From Bacteroidales bacterium (GTDB lineage Bacteria > Bacteroidota > Bacteroidia > Bacteroidales > UBA932): a stretch of 64,000 nucleotides of DNA. The notes beneath the pieces were generated by a model. The model had not been told where the DNA came from. It saw nothing but the letters and a program-made list of their open reading frames with translations, and did no database searches. The stretch lies in contig JAFUFP010000018.1 in assembly GCA_017469845.1 (NCBI GenBank), positions 1-64,000 of the forward strand, written 5' to 3'. Both the position numbers and the translations under genes were made by a program. Positions 1 to 8,936 of the stretch are shown one piece after another; positions within the stretch are counted from its first letter, which is position 1, and each line of letters opens with the position of its first letter.

Positions 1-383
1 GCCCTTCGCCGATGTTCGGTAAGGTTTCGTGGACGGAGCACCGTCGCTTTCGCTCCATTAACTCCGACCCGCAGTGTCCGGGACTAGGGCGACCATCCCG
101 GAGTGCCTATCCTTTGCAGTATTCTTCCGAACGTAGTTCCCTATTATTGGCGGGGACTCCGGCTAACCACCTTCGCAGGGCGGCCAATGGGCCATCTCTG
201 TGACTCAAGGCACTTGCGACAGTTGAGCAATATGATATCAAGCACTTATTCCATTCCTCAGGATTCATTTTACGATTCGATGAGCGATAGATGAAGTAGG
301 GCAGCAGGATATTCCTGTCTTCTTCAGATTGCTGAGTACGTCTGATGGATTTTATAAACATGCCACAAGGCTCGCTAACACAC
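1..383 (-). ncRNA. Structured non-coding stretch, possible 5' part of a group II intron
   Basis: No reading frame here looks like a protein I recognise. The stretch is instead rich in inverted repeats: tccggga (78-84) pairs with tcccgga (95-101), agtgcct (102-108) pairs with aggcact (208-214), and ggagc/gctcc closes a short hairpin near 35-56. Read on the minus strand, GTGTG occurs at 383-379, which fits the GUGYG 5' end of group II introns, and an intron of that kind would continue leftwards out of the window. That identification is an inference from structure and one short motif. It could equally be another structured RNA or decayed sequence. Confidence 0.25.
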
Positions 384-424
384 GTCAATCCTCACTTCCT
401 CTCAGAGGTCAAGATCTTCGATAA

Positions 425-982
425 TTACAATACGCCATGTTCAATCATGAATTCTTTCGTATAGGGTTGCTGATGCCCGTCATAAAAATATTTATCATAT
501 TCTTCTTTCCATTTAGGGTCTTCGTCAGCAATTATATTAATCATTCTTTTTATCAGTAAACTGTCTGCAAAGAAATTTCCCAGAAATAGGCAATGCCCTT
601 CTTCATCGCCAATGGAAAATAAGGTATCTCGGGAGGAATTCTTTTCAAATACTATGGCATACCTTACATCTAAACTCCGAGGGTCTGATTTTTGAACCTT
701 GATCAAAGAATCAGCCATGTTAAATAAAGATAAAGCGCGAGTGTTTGAAAGCTGAATAACCTTGACTTTATCCAGTTGTATGTTCTCTTTATCAAAAAAG
801 ATTTCGGGCGTCCATGCCCCTATGGGATTAAACAACCATGGGACATCGTTAAAATAGAATAATGTCCCAGAAACAACGGAAGTATCTGATAATGTTACGT
901 TGACGTTGTTTTGTTTTTTAATATTGCAGTTGCAGGAAATGACAATAAAATGGAGAGCAACAAATAATAAGTACTTATTCAT
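425..982 (-). CDS. Small lipoprotein, possible immunity partner of an Rhs remnant
   Basis: A 185-residue protein that I do not recognise. The N-terminus is a lipoprotein signal: a hydrophobic stretch ends in VIS followed by Cys17, so the mature protein should be membrane anchored. The rest is mostly polar and acidic with no obvious catalytic motif. I chose the ATG at 982; a TTG three codons upstream (988) is in frame but less likely. The start overlaps the end of the upstream Rhs-like frame by 8 bases (ATGAATAA), a typical sign of translational coupling. Polymorphic-toxin genes are often followed by an overlapping immunity gene, so an immunity role is suggested by position only. Confidence 0.6.
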   Translation of the reverse strand: MNKYLLFVALHFIVISCNCNIKKQNNVNVTLSDTSVVSGTLFYFNDVPWLFNPIGAWTPEIFFDKENIQLDKVKVIQLSNTRALSLFNMADSLIKVQKSDPRSLDVRYAIVFEKNSSRDTLFSIGDEEGHCLFLGNFFADSLLIKRMINIIADEDPKWKEEYDKYFYDGHQQPYTKEFMIEHGVL

Positions 983-1322
983 CGACAAAAAGGATGTTAT
1001 GTGAAAAGATAAGTTGCTCTATCTGCTCCGGAGAGATTCCTAGAAGTGAACCACCAACTTGTAATGGGATTGTTATCCCTTTGCCCTTGACTTCGGTGAG
1101 CGGTATGGTGATGTTCGGTAGTCCGTTGAAGTAGCTGACGGGGACCTTCCCGTACTGTCCGATCGCTGCTGCGTTGGGAGCGTACTGGGTGTCTGGAGGT
1201 CCAATACGGTCAACGGAAGAGTCCTGGGCACAAACGGTTAAGGCACCAACCAATATACAGGTGCTGACAATGATTATTCTGATTCCGAAGGGGGAACTAA
1301 GCGACATGTATTTCATAGCCAA
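975..1322 (-). pseudogene. N-terminal fragment of an Rhs/YD-repeat protein, internally collapsed
   Basis: A 115-residue frame starting with a signal peptide (cleavage likely after VCAQ). It contains the hallmark start of Bacteroidota Rhs-type proteins: PNAAAIGQYGKVPVSYFNG, then LPNITIPL. In full-length relatives this is followed by a long barrel of YD repeats, over a thousand residues in all. Here the sequence switches after about residue 89 to an unrelated tail ending HNILFVDE and stops. The simplest reading is a large internal deletion that joined the N-terminus to the last residues of a toxin C-terminus. ATGs at codons 3 and 6 are alternative starts. It overlaps the downstream lipoprotein gene. 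Confidence 0.6.
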
Positions 1323-1323
1323 A

Positions 1324-1359
1324 AGAAAACTTCTCTGACGTACAACGATGCCAGAGAAG
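1324..1359 (-). terminator. Intrinsic terminator of the alpha/beta hydrolase gene
   Basis: A perfect 8-bp stem (cttctctg at 1330-1337 with cagagaag at 1352-1359) lies just past the stop codon of the minus-strand hydrolase gene. On the minus strand it is followed by a TTTTCTTTT run, the layout of a Rho-independent terminator. It also separates that gene from the Rhs remnant. Confidence 0.7.
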
Positions 1360-1374
1360 CTACTTGTTTGAATT

Positions 1375-2349
1375 TTATTTGAGGTTATTTTTCAGGAAGT
1401 CCCTTACATAATTGTAGTAAAGGTCTCTTGCTTCTCCCTGGAAACCGTGTCCTGCTCCGAATATGAGATGGAACTCGAACTTCTTTCCATGCTCGTTCAG
1501 AGCGGTAACCGCTTTTGCGGAGTATTCTGGCTTGACGAGTCCATCGTTCGTGCCGTGGAGAATCAGGAATTTTCCGTCGTATTTCACGATCTCCTCGTAG
1601 ACGTCAAGTCCTTCCTTGAAAAAGCACCTGTATTGCTCCCTTCCGATTTTGAGTCCCATGAGGGTATAATCCTCAGGAATCTCCTCGTATGTCTTGTACT
1701 GTGCAAGGATGTCGTCATAGATGCAGAATGCCGGATAGACGAGAACTGCGGAATTGATCTTGTCCTGGACGTAAGGTGCAGTGATTCCGGAAACGCATCC
1801 TCCCTGGCTTTCTCCGAGGATGAAGATGTTCTTCTTGTCCACCTGATCCCATTCGTAAACCATGTTCACGACATCGATAAGATTCTGCCTTTCGGAAGCT
1901 ACGGACATTTCCATGGGGCTGCCCTCACTCTTGCTCCTTGCTCCACCACCAGCGAAGTCATAGCAGTAGCAGATGTATCCTTCTTTCGCGAACTCGGAAA
2001 TCATCTGGTAGAAAGAAGTGTGGCTACCGTTGTATCCGTGCGACATGATGATCACGGGATGTTTTCCGGGAGCTTTGGGGAAGAACGCTTCTCCGTAAAG
2101 TTTCTTTCCGGCGCTCATGCATGAGATTTCTTTCATCTCGAAAGAATCGTCTGTCGGGGGCTCGTTCATCCTGCGGAACATCTCCTGCATCTGTTCCTGG
2201 GTCATATTGCCGAAGGGGTTGCCACCCTGTCCGTTCTGTCCGCCCTGTCCTCCGGGTCTTCCTTGTCCGCCGCCGGGGAATCCGCCCGGCTGAGCTGCAG
2301 CGCAGAGTACCATCAATGCGGCTGCTACAGTTGAGAGAATCTTTTTCAT
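1375..2349 (-). CDS. Secreted alpha/beta hydrolase (dienelactone hydrolase/esterase-like)
   Basis: A 324-residue exported hydrolase. Residues 1-19 are a signal peptide. Residues 20-50 are a low-complexity Gly/Gln/Pro linker, and the alpha/beta-hydrolase domain starts near 75. The catalytic triad is visible: nucleophile Ser181 in GESQGG, Asp269 in GTNDG and His301 in GAGHGF. SHGYNGS (103-109) forms the oxyanion-side turn. The substrate cannot be told; esterase or short peptidase activity is typical of the family. The gene stands alone, with a TTTG/TACTTTG promoter upstream and a terminator downstream. The Gly-rich linker is unusual for an esterase and might be a flexible spacer for surface or periplasmic display. 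Confidence 0.85.
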   Translation of the reverse strand: MKKILSTVAAALMVLCAAAQPGGFPGGGQGRPGGQGGQNGQGGNPFGNMTQEQMQEMFRRMNEPPTDDSFEMKEISCMSAGKKLYGEAFFPKAPGKHPVIIMSHGYNGSHTSFYQMISEFAKEGYICYCYDFAGGGARSKSEGSPMEMSVASERQNLIDVVNMVYEWDQVDKKNIFILGESQGGCVSGITAPYVQDKINSAVLVYPAFCIYDDILAQYKTYEEIPEDYTLMGLKIGREQYRCFFKEGLDVYEEIVKYDGKFLILHGTNDGLVKPEYSAKAVTALNEHGKKFEFHLIFGAGHGFQGEARDLYYNYVRDFLKNNLK

Positions 2350-2386
2350 ATTTTGAGTGTTTTGTTTTGAGTTCTTCTTCGTCTAT

Positions 2387-2414
2387 CAAAGTAACGGAAA
2401 AATCCTCAACCAAA
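2387..2414 (-). promoter_or_regulatory. Bacteroidota-type promoter for the hydrolase gene
   Basis: On the minus strand a TTTG (2414-2411) is followed 17 bases later by TACTTTG (2393-2387), close to the Bacteroidota sigma consensus TTTG-N(17-20)-TAnnTTTG. The start codon at 2349 lies about 38 bases downstream. Confidence 0.5.
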
Positions 2415-2471
2415 CAAGTCCGGGGGCGCTATCCGCATGATGGTTGAAACGATAGTGCAATATATAAGGGA

Positions 2472-2485
2472 CATTGTGCACAATG
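2472..2485. repeat. Perfect 14-bp palindrome between the transporter pair and the hydrolase gene
   Basis: CATTGTGCACAATG reads the same on both strands and is flanked by ggg(a) and (c)ccc, which extend the dyad. It lies 30 bases past the end of the second transporter gene, so it may fold as the terminator hairpin of that operon. A dimeric-repressor operator is the alternative. There is no clean T run. Confidence 0.55.
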
Positions 2486-2514
2486 CCCCGGTATCATAAG
2501 CGGTAATAGCTTTG

Positions 2515-3882
2515 TTATGAAATGATGAGGTTCGTAACGAAGATGAGCACGATAGCCACGGGAGCCACGTATTTTATGAGGAAATATACAGTTTTGAACC
2601 ACCGGCTGTTCCTCTTCTTGGTTCCACCATTGGTGAATTCGTCCCGTACTGAAGCTTCGTCCATTTTCCATCCTACAAATAATGTGAACAGAAGGCCGCC
2701 GAAAGCCATAAGGAAGTTGGAACACATCTTGTCCAGGAAGTCGAAGATGCTGTTTCCGAGAATCTTGACTTCTGAAAGCGGACCGAAGGAAAGAGAGCAA
2801 AGGATACCGACCGCCCAGGCGAAGACCGTAACAGTCACAGTTGCCCATAATCTTGACATTCCTTTGTTGTCAACGAGATAAGAAACCCCGACCTCCATCA
2901 TCGAAATCGCCGATGTCAGGGCGGCGACCAGAATGGTCACGAAGAATATGATGGAAACCAGAGAGCTGACAACCGGCATCGCTGTTCCCATTTTGTTGAA
3001 GATGAAGGGTAGAGTCTGGAATACAAGTCCGGGTCCGGCACCCGGCTCGACGCCGGACGCAAATACCGCCGGCATTATCGCGAATCCCGCCAAAAGGGCG
3101 AACAGGATATCAGATACCGCAGTACCGATACTTGAAGCGAAGATGTTCTCATCCTTCTTCACGTATGAAGCGTAAGTGAGTATTGTGCCGACACCCAGCG
3201 ATAGTGAGAAGAAGGCCTGTCCCATTGCCGCCGCAACGGCGGACATGGTGAGTTTCGAGAAATCGGGTTTGAGAAGATAGCTGACACCCGCCCCTGATCC
3301 CGGTAAGGATATGGCGTATATCATCATCACCACGATCAGCACAAATAGAACAGGCATGGTGATTTTCGTGAATCTCTCGATTCCGCTTTTGACCCCTGCG
3401 AGAATGATACCTGCGACCATGAGCATGAACAGGGTATGGGTTATGAGCGGTTCCCACGTCGAGGAAATGAAAGTCCCGAAAAGGGACTGTATGCTCCCGG
3501 CATCGGTGTCGGTGAATTCAAAAGAAAGCGACTTGAAAAGATATTCCACGCTCCATCCACCCACAACGCTGTAGTAGGAAAGGATAATGACAGGTGAAAT
3601 CACAGTCAGAAGCCCAAGCCACTTCCATGAAGTTCCCGGTGCAAGCTTTTCCATTGCACCGAAGGTGTTTGTCCTCGACCGTCTTCCGATAATCGTTTCG
3701 GAAAGGAATATCGGCAGAGCAAGCAGGAAACTGCATGCTATGTATACTATGATGAAGGCCGCTCCTCCGTATTGACCCACCATGTAAGGGAAGCGCCAAA
3801 TGTTTCCTAGCCCAATGGCGGAACCTGCCATGGCCATAATGACGGCGAACCTGCTTCCGAATGTTTCCCTTGTCTTCTCCAT
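2515..3882 (-). CDS. Sodium-dependent transporter, NSS/SNF family (copy 2)
   Basis: A 455-residue polytopic membrane protein of the sodium:neurotransmitter symporter family (LeuT fold), whose bacterial members import amino acids with Na+. The signature GSAIGLGNIWRFPY sits at about residues 17-30, in the unwound TM1 that binds substrate and sodium. I estimate eleven or twelve membrane helices. The charged C-terminal segment NGGTKKRNSRWF precedes the last helix. It starts 2 bases after the stop of a very similar gene upstream, so the two are co-transcribed and probably arose by tandem duplication. The substrate cannot be assigned from sequence. Confidence 0.93.
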   Translation of the reverse strand: MEKTRETFGSRFAVIMAMAGSAIGLGNIWRFPYMVGQYGGAAFIIVYIACSFLLALPIFLSETIIGRRSRTNTFGAMEKLAPGTSWKWLGLLTVISPVIILSYYSVVGGWSVEYLFKSLSFEFTDTDAGSIQSLFGTFISSTWEPLITHTLFMLMVAGIILAGVKSGIERFTKITMPVLFVLIVVMMIYAISLPGSGAGVSYLLKPDFSKLTMSAVAAAMGQAFFSLSLGVGTILTYASYVKKDENIFASSIGTAVSDILFALLAGFAIMPAVFASGVEPGAGPGLVFQTLPFIFNKMGTAMPVVSSLVSIIFFVTILVAALTSAISMMEVGVSYLVDNKGMSRLWATVTVTVFAWAVGILCSLSFGPLSEVKILGNSIFDFLDKMCSNFLMAFGGLLFTLFVGWKMDEASVRDEFTNGGTKKRNSRWFKTVYFLIKYVAPVAIVLIFVTNLIIS

Positions 3883-3884
3883 GG

Positions 3885-5249
3885 CTAAAGAATGAGATTC
3901 GTGACGAAAATTATCGCGACGGCGATCGGAGCGAGGTATTTCATCAGGAAGTATACCACGTCGAATATCTTATTGTTCCTTTTCTTCGTCATCCCGTTGG
4001 TGAATTCATCCTGTACATCGGATTTGCTCATTTTCCAGCCGACGAAGACAACGCACAGGAATCCTCCTATAGTGAGAAGGAAGTTCGAAGAGAACGTGTC
4101 AAGGAAGTCGAATACTCCTTTTCCGAAAATGTGCAGATTGCTCAACGGGCCGAATGAAAGCGACGCAAGGATTCCAAGGGCGCCCGTTATCAGAAAAATC
4201 CATAGACAGGCCCATCCTCTTTTGATATGCTTTTCCTCGATCAGATAAGCAACACCCACCTCGACCAGTGACACTGAAGAAGTGAGTGCCGAGAAGAGAA
4301 TAGTGAGGAAGAAAAGGATTGCCGCGATTGAAGTGAGCCATGGCATGGCCATTCCCATCTTGTTGAACACGAACGGGAGGGTCTGGAAGATGAGCCCCGC
4401 CCCACTGCTGGGCTCAATTCCCGCCGCGAACACCGCCGGCATTATCGCGAATCCCGCCAAAACAGCGAACAAGAGATCGAAGAATGCGGTTCCTGCAGCA
4501 GAAACGAAGAGATTTTCTTTCTTGCTCACATATGATGAATAAGTGATGATGATTCCCATTCCAAGGGAGAGAGAGTAGAAAGACTGTCCCAAGGCGAATG
4601 CGAAAGTCTTTGCGGTCACTTTGGAGAAGTCGGGTTTCAGAAGATAACTGATACCTTCTTTGGCTCCCGGAAGTGAAATGGAGAATATCATGATCGCGAC
4701 AACCAGGACAAACAATACCGGAAGGCAGAATTTGCTGAATTTCTCTATTCCGGACTTTACACCGGCAGCTACGATCAGAACGGTTATCGCCAGGAAGCCC
4801 AGATGGCATATGACCGGCGTCCAGGTGGAGGTGATGAGGTTGGAGAAAGTGTTCGAGACGGTTTCCGCATCATTGCGTACGAAGGCTCCTCCGAGAGCCT
4901 GTACAAGATAATCCAAAGACCACCCTCCGACAACGGAGTAGTAGGATACTATCACCATCGGGGTGAAAACCGACAGGTAACCGAGCCATTTCCAACGGGA
5001 ACCGGGAGCGAGTTTCCTCATTGCTCCGCGGCAATTCGCCCCACTCCTTCGACCGATTATCGACTCCGCCACGAAAATGGGGAGAGAAAGGAATATAGAT
5101 GCGAGAATATATATGAAAATGAAGGCGGCACCACCGTATTCTCCCGCCATGTACGGGAATCTCCAGATGTTGCCGAGCCCTATGGCGGATCCCGCCATGG
5201 CCATGATGACCGCTAACCTTCCACCGAAAGTTTCTCTTTCCGTTGCCAT
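3885..5249 (-). CDS. Sodium-dependent transporter, NSS/SNF family (copy 1)
   Basis: A 454-residue paralogue of the following gene, with the same TM1 signature (GSAIGLGNIWRFPY) and the same NGMTKKRN segment near the C-terminus. The open frame extends upstream to 5297, but those 16 residues are basic and unlike the family. I therefore place the start at the ATG at 5249 (MATERETFGGR), which matches the start of copy 2 (MEKTRETFGSR). It is the first gene of a two-gene operon. Two intact, clearly diverged copies suggest different amino-acid preferences, or possibly a hetero-oligomeric arrangement; neither can be decided here. Confidence 0.93.
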   Translation of the reverse strand: MATERETFGGRLAVIMAMAGSAIGLGNIWRFPYMAGEYGGAAFIFIYILASIFLSLPIFVAESIIGRRSGANCRGAMRKLAPGSRWKWLGYLSVFTPMVIVSYYSVVGGWSLDYLVQALGGAFVRNDAETVSNTFSNLITSTWTPVICHLGFLAITVLIVAAGVKSGIEKFSKFCLPVLFVLVVAIMIFSISLPGAKEGISYLLKPDFSKVTAKTFAFALGQSFYSLSLGMGIIITYSSYVSKKENLFVSAAGTAFFDLLFAVLAGFAIMPAVFAAGIEPSSGAGLIFQTLPFVFNKMGMAMPWLTSIAAILFFLTILFSALTSSVSLVEVGVAYLIEEKHIKRGWACLWIFLITGALGILASLSFGPLSNLHIFGKGVFDFLDTFSSNFLLTIGGFLCVVFVGWKMSKSDVQDEFTNGMTKKRNNKIFDVVYFLMKYLAPIAVAIIFVTNLIL

Positions 5250-5453
5250 ATTTGTAGTCCGTTTTCCTTTCTTCCGGATTGTGGAGATAATCACCATAGG
5301 GGATCCGGAAGATATTGGGGTACAAAGAAACGAAAAAAAGATTACAATCCGAAATCAAATTACACCTCATTTCGTAAAATGAAGGGCTTAAAATCCTATT
5401 TGGACGTAAGTTGGCTTGCTTAAAATTTCTTTCTTGCCAAAGAAAAGAAACTC

Positions 5454-8288
5454 TCAGAAATTTATTGTGGGGAGAGGCCTTTTTGCAGTGTTGTTGAACC
5501 GGTAGGTGAAGCTCACAAGAAACGATCTTCCCGGAACCGGATTCCATGTCCTCGAAAAGTACGATCCGGTCAAGGACGTGGTGTAGTCCGAACCGCTGTC
5601 AAGAAGGTTTACGCCATGGAGCCCTATTCTGAAGGCCTTTCCCTTTCCGACGGCGATACCGACGGAGAGGTTCAGACGGTGGATGTTCCGGTTGTAGTCC
5701 GGCTGTTTTATGAAGAACAGCCCGTTCCATAGGTATGAAACTTCGTAATATCCCCTTTTCAGGAAATCCCCCCTTGCTTCAAGATTGATGTCTGAAAGGA
5801 TTTGGTCGACCTTGATTGTCCCGAGTCCATTCCAATTGTGTCCGTAAGATGCTTCCGCAGAGCCGATGATGCGAAGGAGCGAGGACGGGGTGTAAGTGAA
5901 AGATGACCTGAAAGAAGGACCGAACAGGAAGTTATGGTCGAGAGTCTCGGAATAGTACTGGGGGACACTTGAGAAAGACAATTGAGGATACATCGTCAAT
6001 GTGAATATCCTCCCGAATAACTTCATTTCGGACTGAAAGACGTTCAAAAGTACTTGCGCATTAAGGGAATAGTCGGCATTGTCATAGGTTGAAAGATATG
6101 CTCCCGCCGGCGCTTGATAATCTCCATATTCTGGAAGGATTGTCCTTGTGGGGAAGAATAGTACTTTCGGGACGATGGGGTCAGTGGTTATTCCGATGTT
6201 GGCGGACAGCATGAACCGGCTTGCGAATTTGAATCTTTCCTGGATCGTCACATTATGGCTGAAGCTGCGCTTTAGTGAAGGGTTTCCGGCGATGAGGTGG
6301 AGAGGATTGCTGTCTTCGATTCTTCCGCGGATCTGCTCCACAATGGGGATTTCCACAGAGCTGGTGTAGGTGAAAAACCTTACACTTGAAAAGCTTACGG
6401 ATGCGCCCGGGAGCAAGGAAAAGTAAGTTTTGCTTGTCTTGGATTCGGGAATTCTTTCAAGGTCACTGACCTTATGGGCGACAGCCGCAAGGGAGATGCT
6501 CCCTCTGCTTTTGGAGCCTTTTGAAAAATTGAATTCCAGCCCTGCCCTGTTGCTTGTCACTTTGTATGTGTAGTCAAATGTGCCTGCCGCATCGTCCATC
6601 CTTGTGGGGAAAAGATTGTACGAAAGCCGGTCCCTCCCGTTTGTCGAATGTGACCACCCATAAGACGCCCTCAAGCCGAAGCTCCCGTTTTCGGATGTTT
6701 TTTGGAAAAGATGTTTGCTGGCGGACAAGGAGATGTTCTCTGTCTTTCCCTCACCCTCTCTCACCAGGTGCCGTTTCACATAGGAAGTGGAGAGTGTGTC
6801 CAGTTGGAAAGAGGGGAATTTGTTCTCTTCCCTCAAATAACTGGCGTCAACGGTAAACAGTCTTTTCTTTCTTGAAATGGGTGTGAAGGAAAGATCCCCT
6901 CCGACCCTCCAGGAATGCTCTTCAGAATTGTCCAGAGGGTTCTGGCTCATGCTCAAGTCTCCGACCGCAGTCTTCTCGGTGTGGTCCGTCCTGTTGAAAG
7001 AATCGGAAAAAGACAGGAAAGAAGACGCCGTAAGTTCGAACTTGGGATTTGTCCAGATCTTGGCATTCACGTTGAAATTGTGGGAAGATTGTTTTATTCT
7101 TGACCTGGATGAGGAGTAGACGTTTCTGCCCGGAAGGTCACCTGCCGCAAAATACTCCGTATCCTTTTCAGATTCCCTCTTTGACCAGGTGTCCCCATAG
7201 GAGAATGTCAGTCTGAGGGCATCTCCCATGAGCGCATCCTTGAAATGCTTTTCCATGGAGAAGGACGCGTTCTTGTTTTCCTGATAGTTCGGCATCACGA
7301 AGGGGAGGCGGGAGGATGTCGAGGCCATTCCCATATTGCTCCCAACGACCTCTCCTGTCATCTGGAAAGTTTCCGAAAAGAATTTTCCGGAGGCCCCGAG
7401 GGAATACCGTGCTTGGGAAGATCCTCCTTTTTCCTCCTTTTCATCGACTCCGGCATAAGCCATGGTTCTGACATCAGTTGCCGAAAGGATGGGATTTCTG
7501 GTTTTTACGTTGATGACCCTGTCTTTTTCACGTTCTACCCCGTCTTTCCTTTCCATGACCCCCTTTTCATCGTAAACGTCCATTGTAAGGACTTCACTTC
7601 CCTTGATATTCTCCATGGCGGCCATGGGAGAGGATCCGAAGATCAGGGCTCCATTGACGTAGGTCCGTGATACGGATTTGCCGTAGACGGCGATTTGTCC
7701 GTCTTTGACTTCTACACCGGGGAACTGCCGCAGAAGATCTATAGCATAGTCGCTTTCCTGGAGCGGAATGTCTGCAGTGTTGAAAACAAGCGTATCTCCT
7801 CTCATGGATACGAGAGGGACATCTTCTGTTTTGACGGCTGGATTGAGGGTTTCGACTTCCTTCTTCAGCTCAACGATTATAACGTTGTCTCCATGGGTCA
7901 GGACAATATCCTCTGAAAACTCATCGTACCCTTCTTTCACAATAGAAAGATGGACATTCCCGGAGGGTAACCCCCTGCAGCTGAAATTTCCCGCAATTCC
8001 GGTTTTCAGTTTGAAAGACTGCCTTCCCGCCGTGATTGTGACTTTGGCATCGGAAATAGGTATTTCGAGTGAAAGCCCAGGACTATTCTCCGATCCTTCC
8101 ATTTCTTCACCACCAAGATTGAATCTGCTTATTACCTTCCCGGAGACCTTCGCTCCGCCGCTCCCTTGTGCTGAGGCAGGCTGTATCGGCAGGAACAATA
8201 ATAATATAAGGCTCAGAAAAAGCAATGGCCAGCCCGCACCGTTTCCGACGGCCCGGGATCCAAAGGATCTTCTGGCGGGACTGGACAT
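5454..8288 (-). CDS. Outer-membrane beta-barrel protein with carboxypeptidase-regulatory-like and plug domains
   Basis: A 944-residue outer-membrane protein of the TonB-receptor-like type common in Bacteroidota. After a signal peptide (cleavage near ASAQG, residue 41) comes a carboxypeptidase-regulatory-like beta domain (about 45-135). A plug-like segment follows (about 150-240, with LLRQFPGVEV and VNGALIFGSSP), then a long barrel of alternating aromatic strands ending in SFLVSFTYRF. The barrel resembles the OMP_b-brl_3 group more than SusC, and there is no SusD partner. The gene 24 bases upstream encodes a small secreted protein and is probably in the same operon. The ligand is unknown. Confidence 0.85.
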   Translation of the reverse strand: MSSPARRSFGSRAVGNGAGWPLLFLSLILLLFLPIQPASAQGSGGAKVSGKVISRFNLGGEEMEGSENSPGLSLEIPISDAKVTITAGRQSFKLKTGIAGNFSCRGLPSGNVHLSIVKEGYDEFSEDIVLTHGDNVIIVELKKEVETLNPAVKTEDVPLVSMRGDTLVFNTADIPLQESDYAIDLLRQFPGVEVKDGQIAVYGKSVSRTYVNGALIFGSSPMAAMENIKGSEVLTMDVYDEKGVMERKDGVEREKDRVINVKTRNPILSATDVRTMAYAGVDEKEEKGGSSQARYSLGASGKFFSETFQMTGEVVGSNMGMASTSSRLPFVMPNYQENKNASFSMEKHFKDALMGDALRLTFSYGDTWSKRESEKDTEYFAAGDLPGRNVYSSSRSRIKQSSHNFNVNAKIWTNPKFELTASSFLSFSDSFNRTDHTEKTAVGDLSMSQNPLDNSEEHSWRVGGDLSFTPISRKKRLFTVDASYLREENKFPSFQLDTLSTSYVKRHLVREGEGKTENISLSASKHLFQKTSENGSFGLRASYGWSHSTNGRDRLSYNLFPTRMDDAAGTFDYTYKVTSNRAGLEFNFSKGSKSRGSISLAAVAHKVSDLERIPESKTSKTYFSLLPGASVSFSSVRFFTYTSSVEIPIVEQIRGRIEDSNPLHLIAGNPSLKRSFSHNVTIQERFKFASRFMLSANIGITTDPIVPKVLFFPTRTILPEYGDYQAPAGAYLSTYDNADYSLNAQVLLNVFQSEMKLFGRIFTLTMYPQLSFSSVPQYYSETLDHNFLFGPSFRSSFTYTPSSLLRIIGSAEASYGHNWNGLGTIKVDQILSDINLEARGDFLKRGYYEVSYLWNGLFFIKQPDYNRNIHRLNLSVGIAVGKGKAFRIGLHGVNLLDSGSDYTTSLTGSYFSRTWNPVPGRSFLVSFTYRFNNTAKRPLPTINF

Positions 8289-8312
8289 AAGAAAGGACAG
8301 GTTTTTGGGTTT

Positions 8313-8936
8313 TTACAGTTCTCCCAGGGAGAATAGCATCGCACCCTCCATCAAAGTTGTATGGATATCGCTGATGTCGACAATAAGCTTTTTGTTCTCA
8401 ACTTTCGATATGGGCAGATTGGCAAGGAGCACTATTGTAGGGGATTGCATCTGGATGCCGAAACCCACGGCGTCGTAAGTGAAAATGTCCCCCTCCAACG
8501 TTGCACCTTTAAGGCCTAAGGGCAGATCGGGTCCCTCTTCATTGTTGTCTTCCAAATCCACCAGGAGGGCGTTCTTTCCCTCTGATAGATCAAAGAACAG
8601 TTCACGTGGCTCTTTATTTGGAACTTCAATTTTTAGGGTGTATTCCCCGCTTTCCAAGCCCTCATACACGAAATCCTCAAGATTACCATTCTCTTTGACA
8701 GAGAGCGTTTCTTGCCCATGAATAAGAGAAACTTTGGCGTTTGCGGGCATGTCATAAACGGAAGGAGGAAGCATGAGATTTGTTCCTTCCAAAGGCGCAC
8801 TCTCAAAAACGGTCCTGATGAAAAGCCTGCAACTCAGTGAACAATTTCCTTGAGCCCGGGAGATGTCGGAGAACCCGACAAATACAAGGATCGCAAGTCC
8901 GGTCAGAATGAATCTGAATAATGTTTTGATGTTCAT
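8313..8936 (-). CDS. Secreted protein of unknown function, partner of the outer-membrane barrel
   Basis: A 207-residue protein with a clear signal peptide (residues 1-28, ending SRA). I do not recognise the mature part. It starts with two close cysteines (GNCSLSC) and appears all-beta, with an Ig-like or carboxypeptidase-regulatory-like flavour (GLESGEYTLKIEV). The C-terminal half is rich in hydrophobic strands. It lies directly upstream of the barrel gene with a 24-base gap and the same strand. That suggests a periplasmic or surface accessory protein for that barrel, but the role is inferred from position only. Confidence 0.6.
   Translation of the reverse strand: MNIKTLFRFILTGLAILVFVGFSDISRAQGNCSLSCRLFIRTVFESAPLEGTNLMLPPSVYDMPANAKVSLIHGQETLSVKENGNLEDFVYEGLESGEYTLKIEVPNKEPRELFFDLSEGKNALLVDLEDNNEEGPDLPLGLKGATLEGDIFTYDAVGFGIQMQSPTIVLLANLPISKVENKKLIVDISDIHTTLMEGAMLFSLGEL

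Noticed and set aside
12..388. Three overlapping open frames of 60-93 codons at the left edge
   Set aside because: Their translations show no protein character and the region is dominated by inverted repeats; they look like chance frames.
1447..2124. 225-codon plus-strand frame over the hydrolase
   Set aside because: Opposite a hydrolase with a complete catalytic triad.
7768..8478. 236-codon plus-strand frame over the barrel gene start
   Set aside because: Lies opposite a clear signal peptide and domain sequence; codon pattern follows the minus-strand gene.
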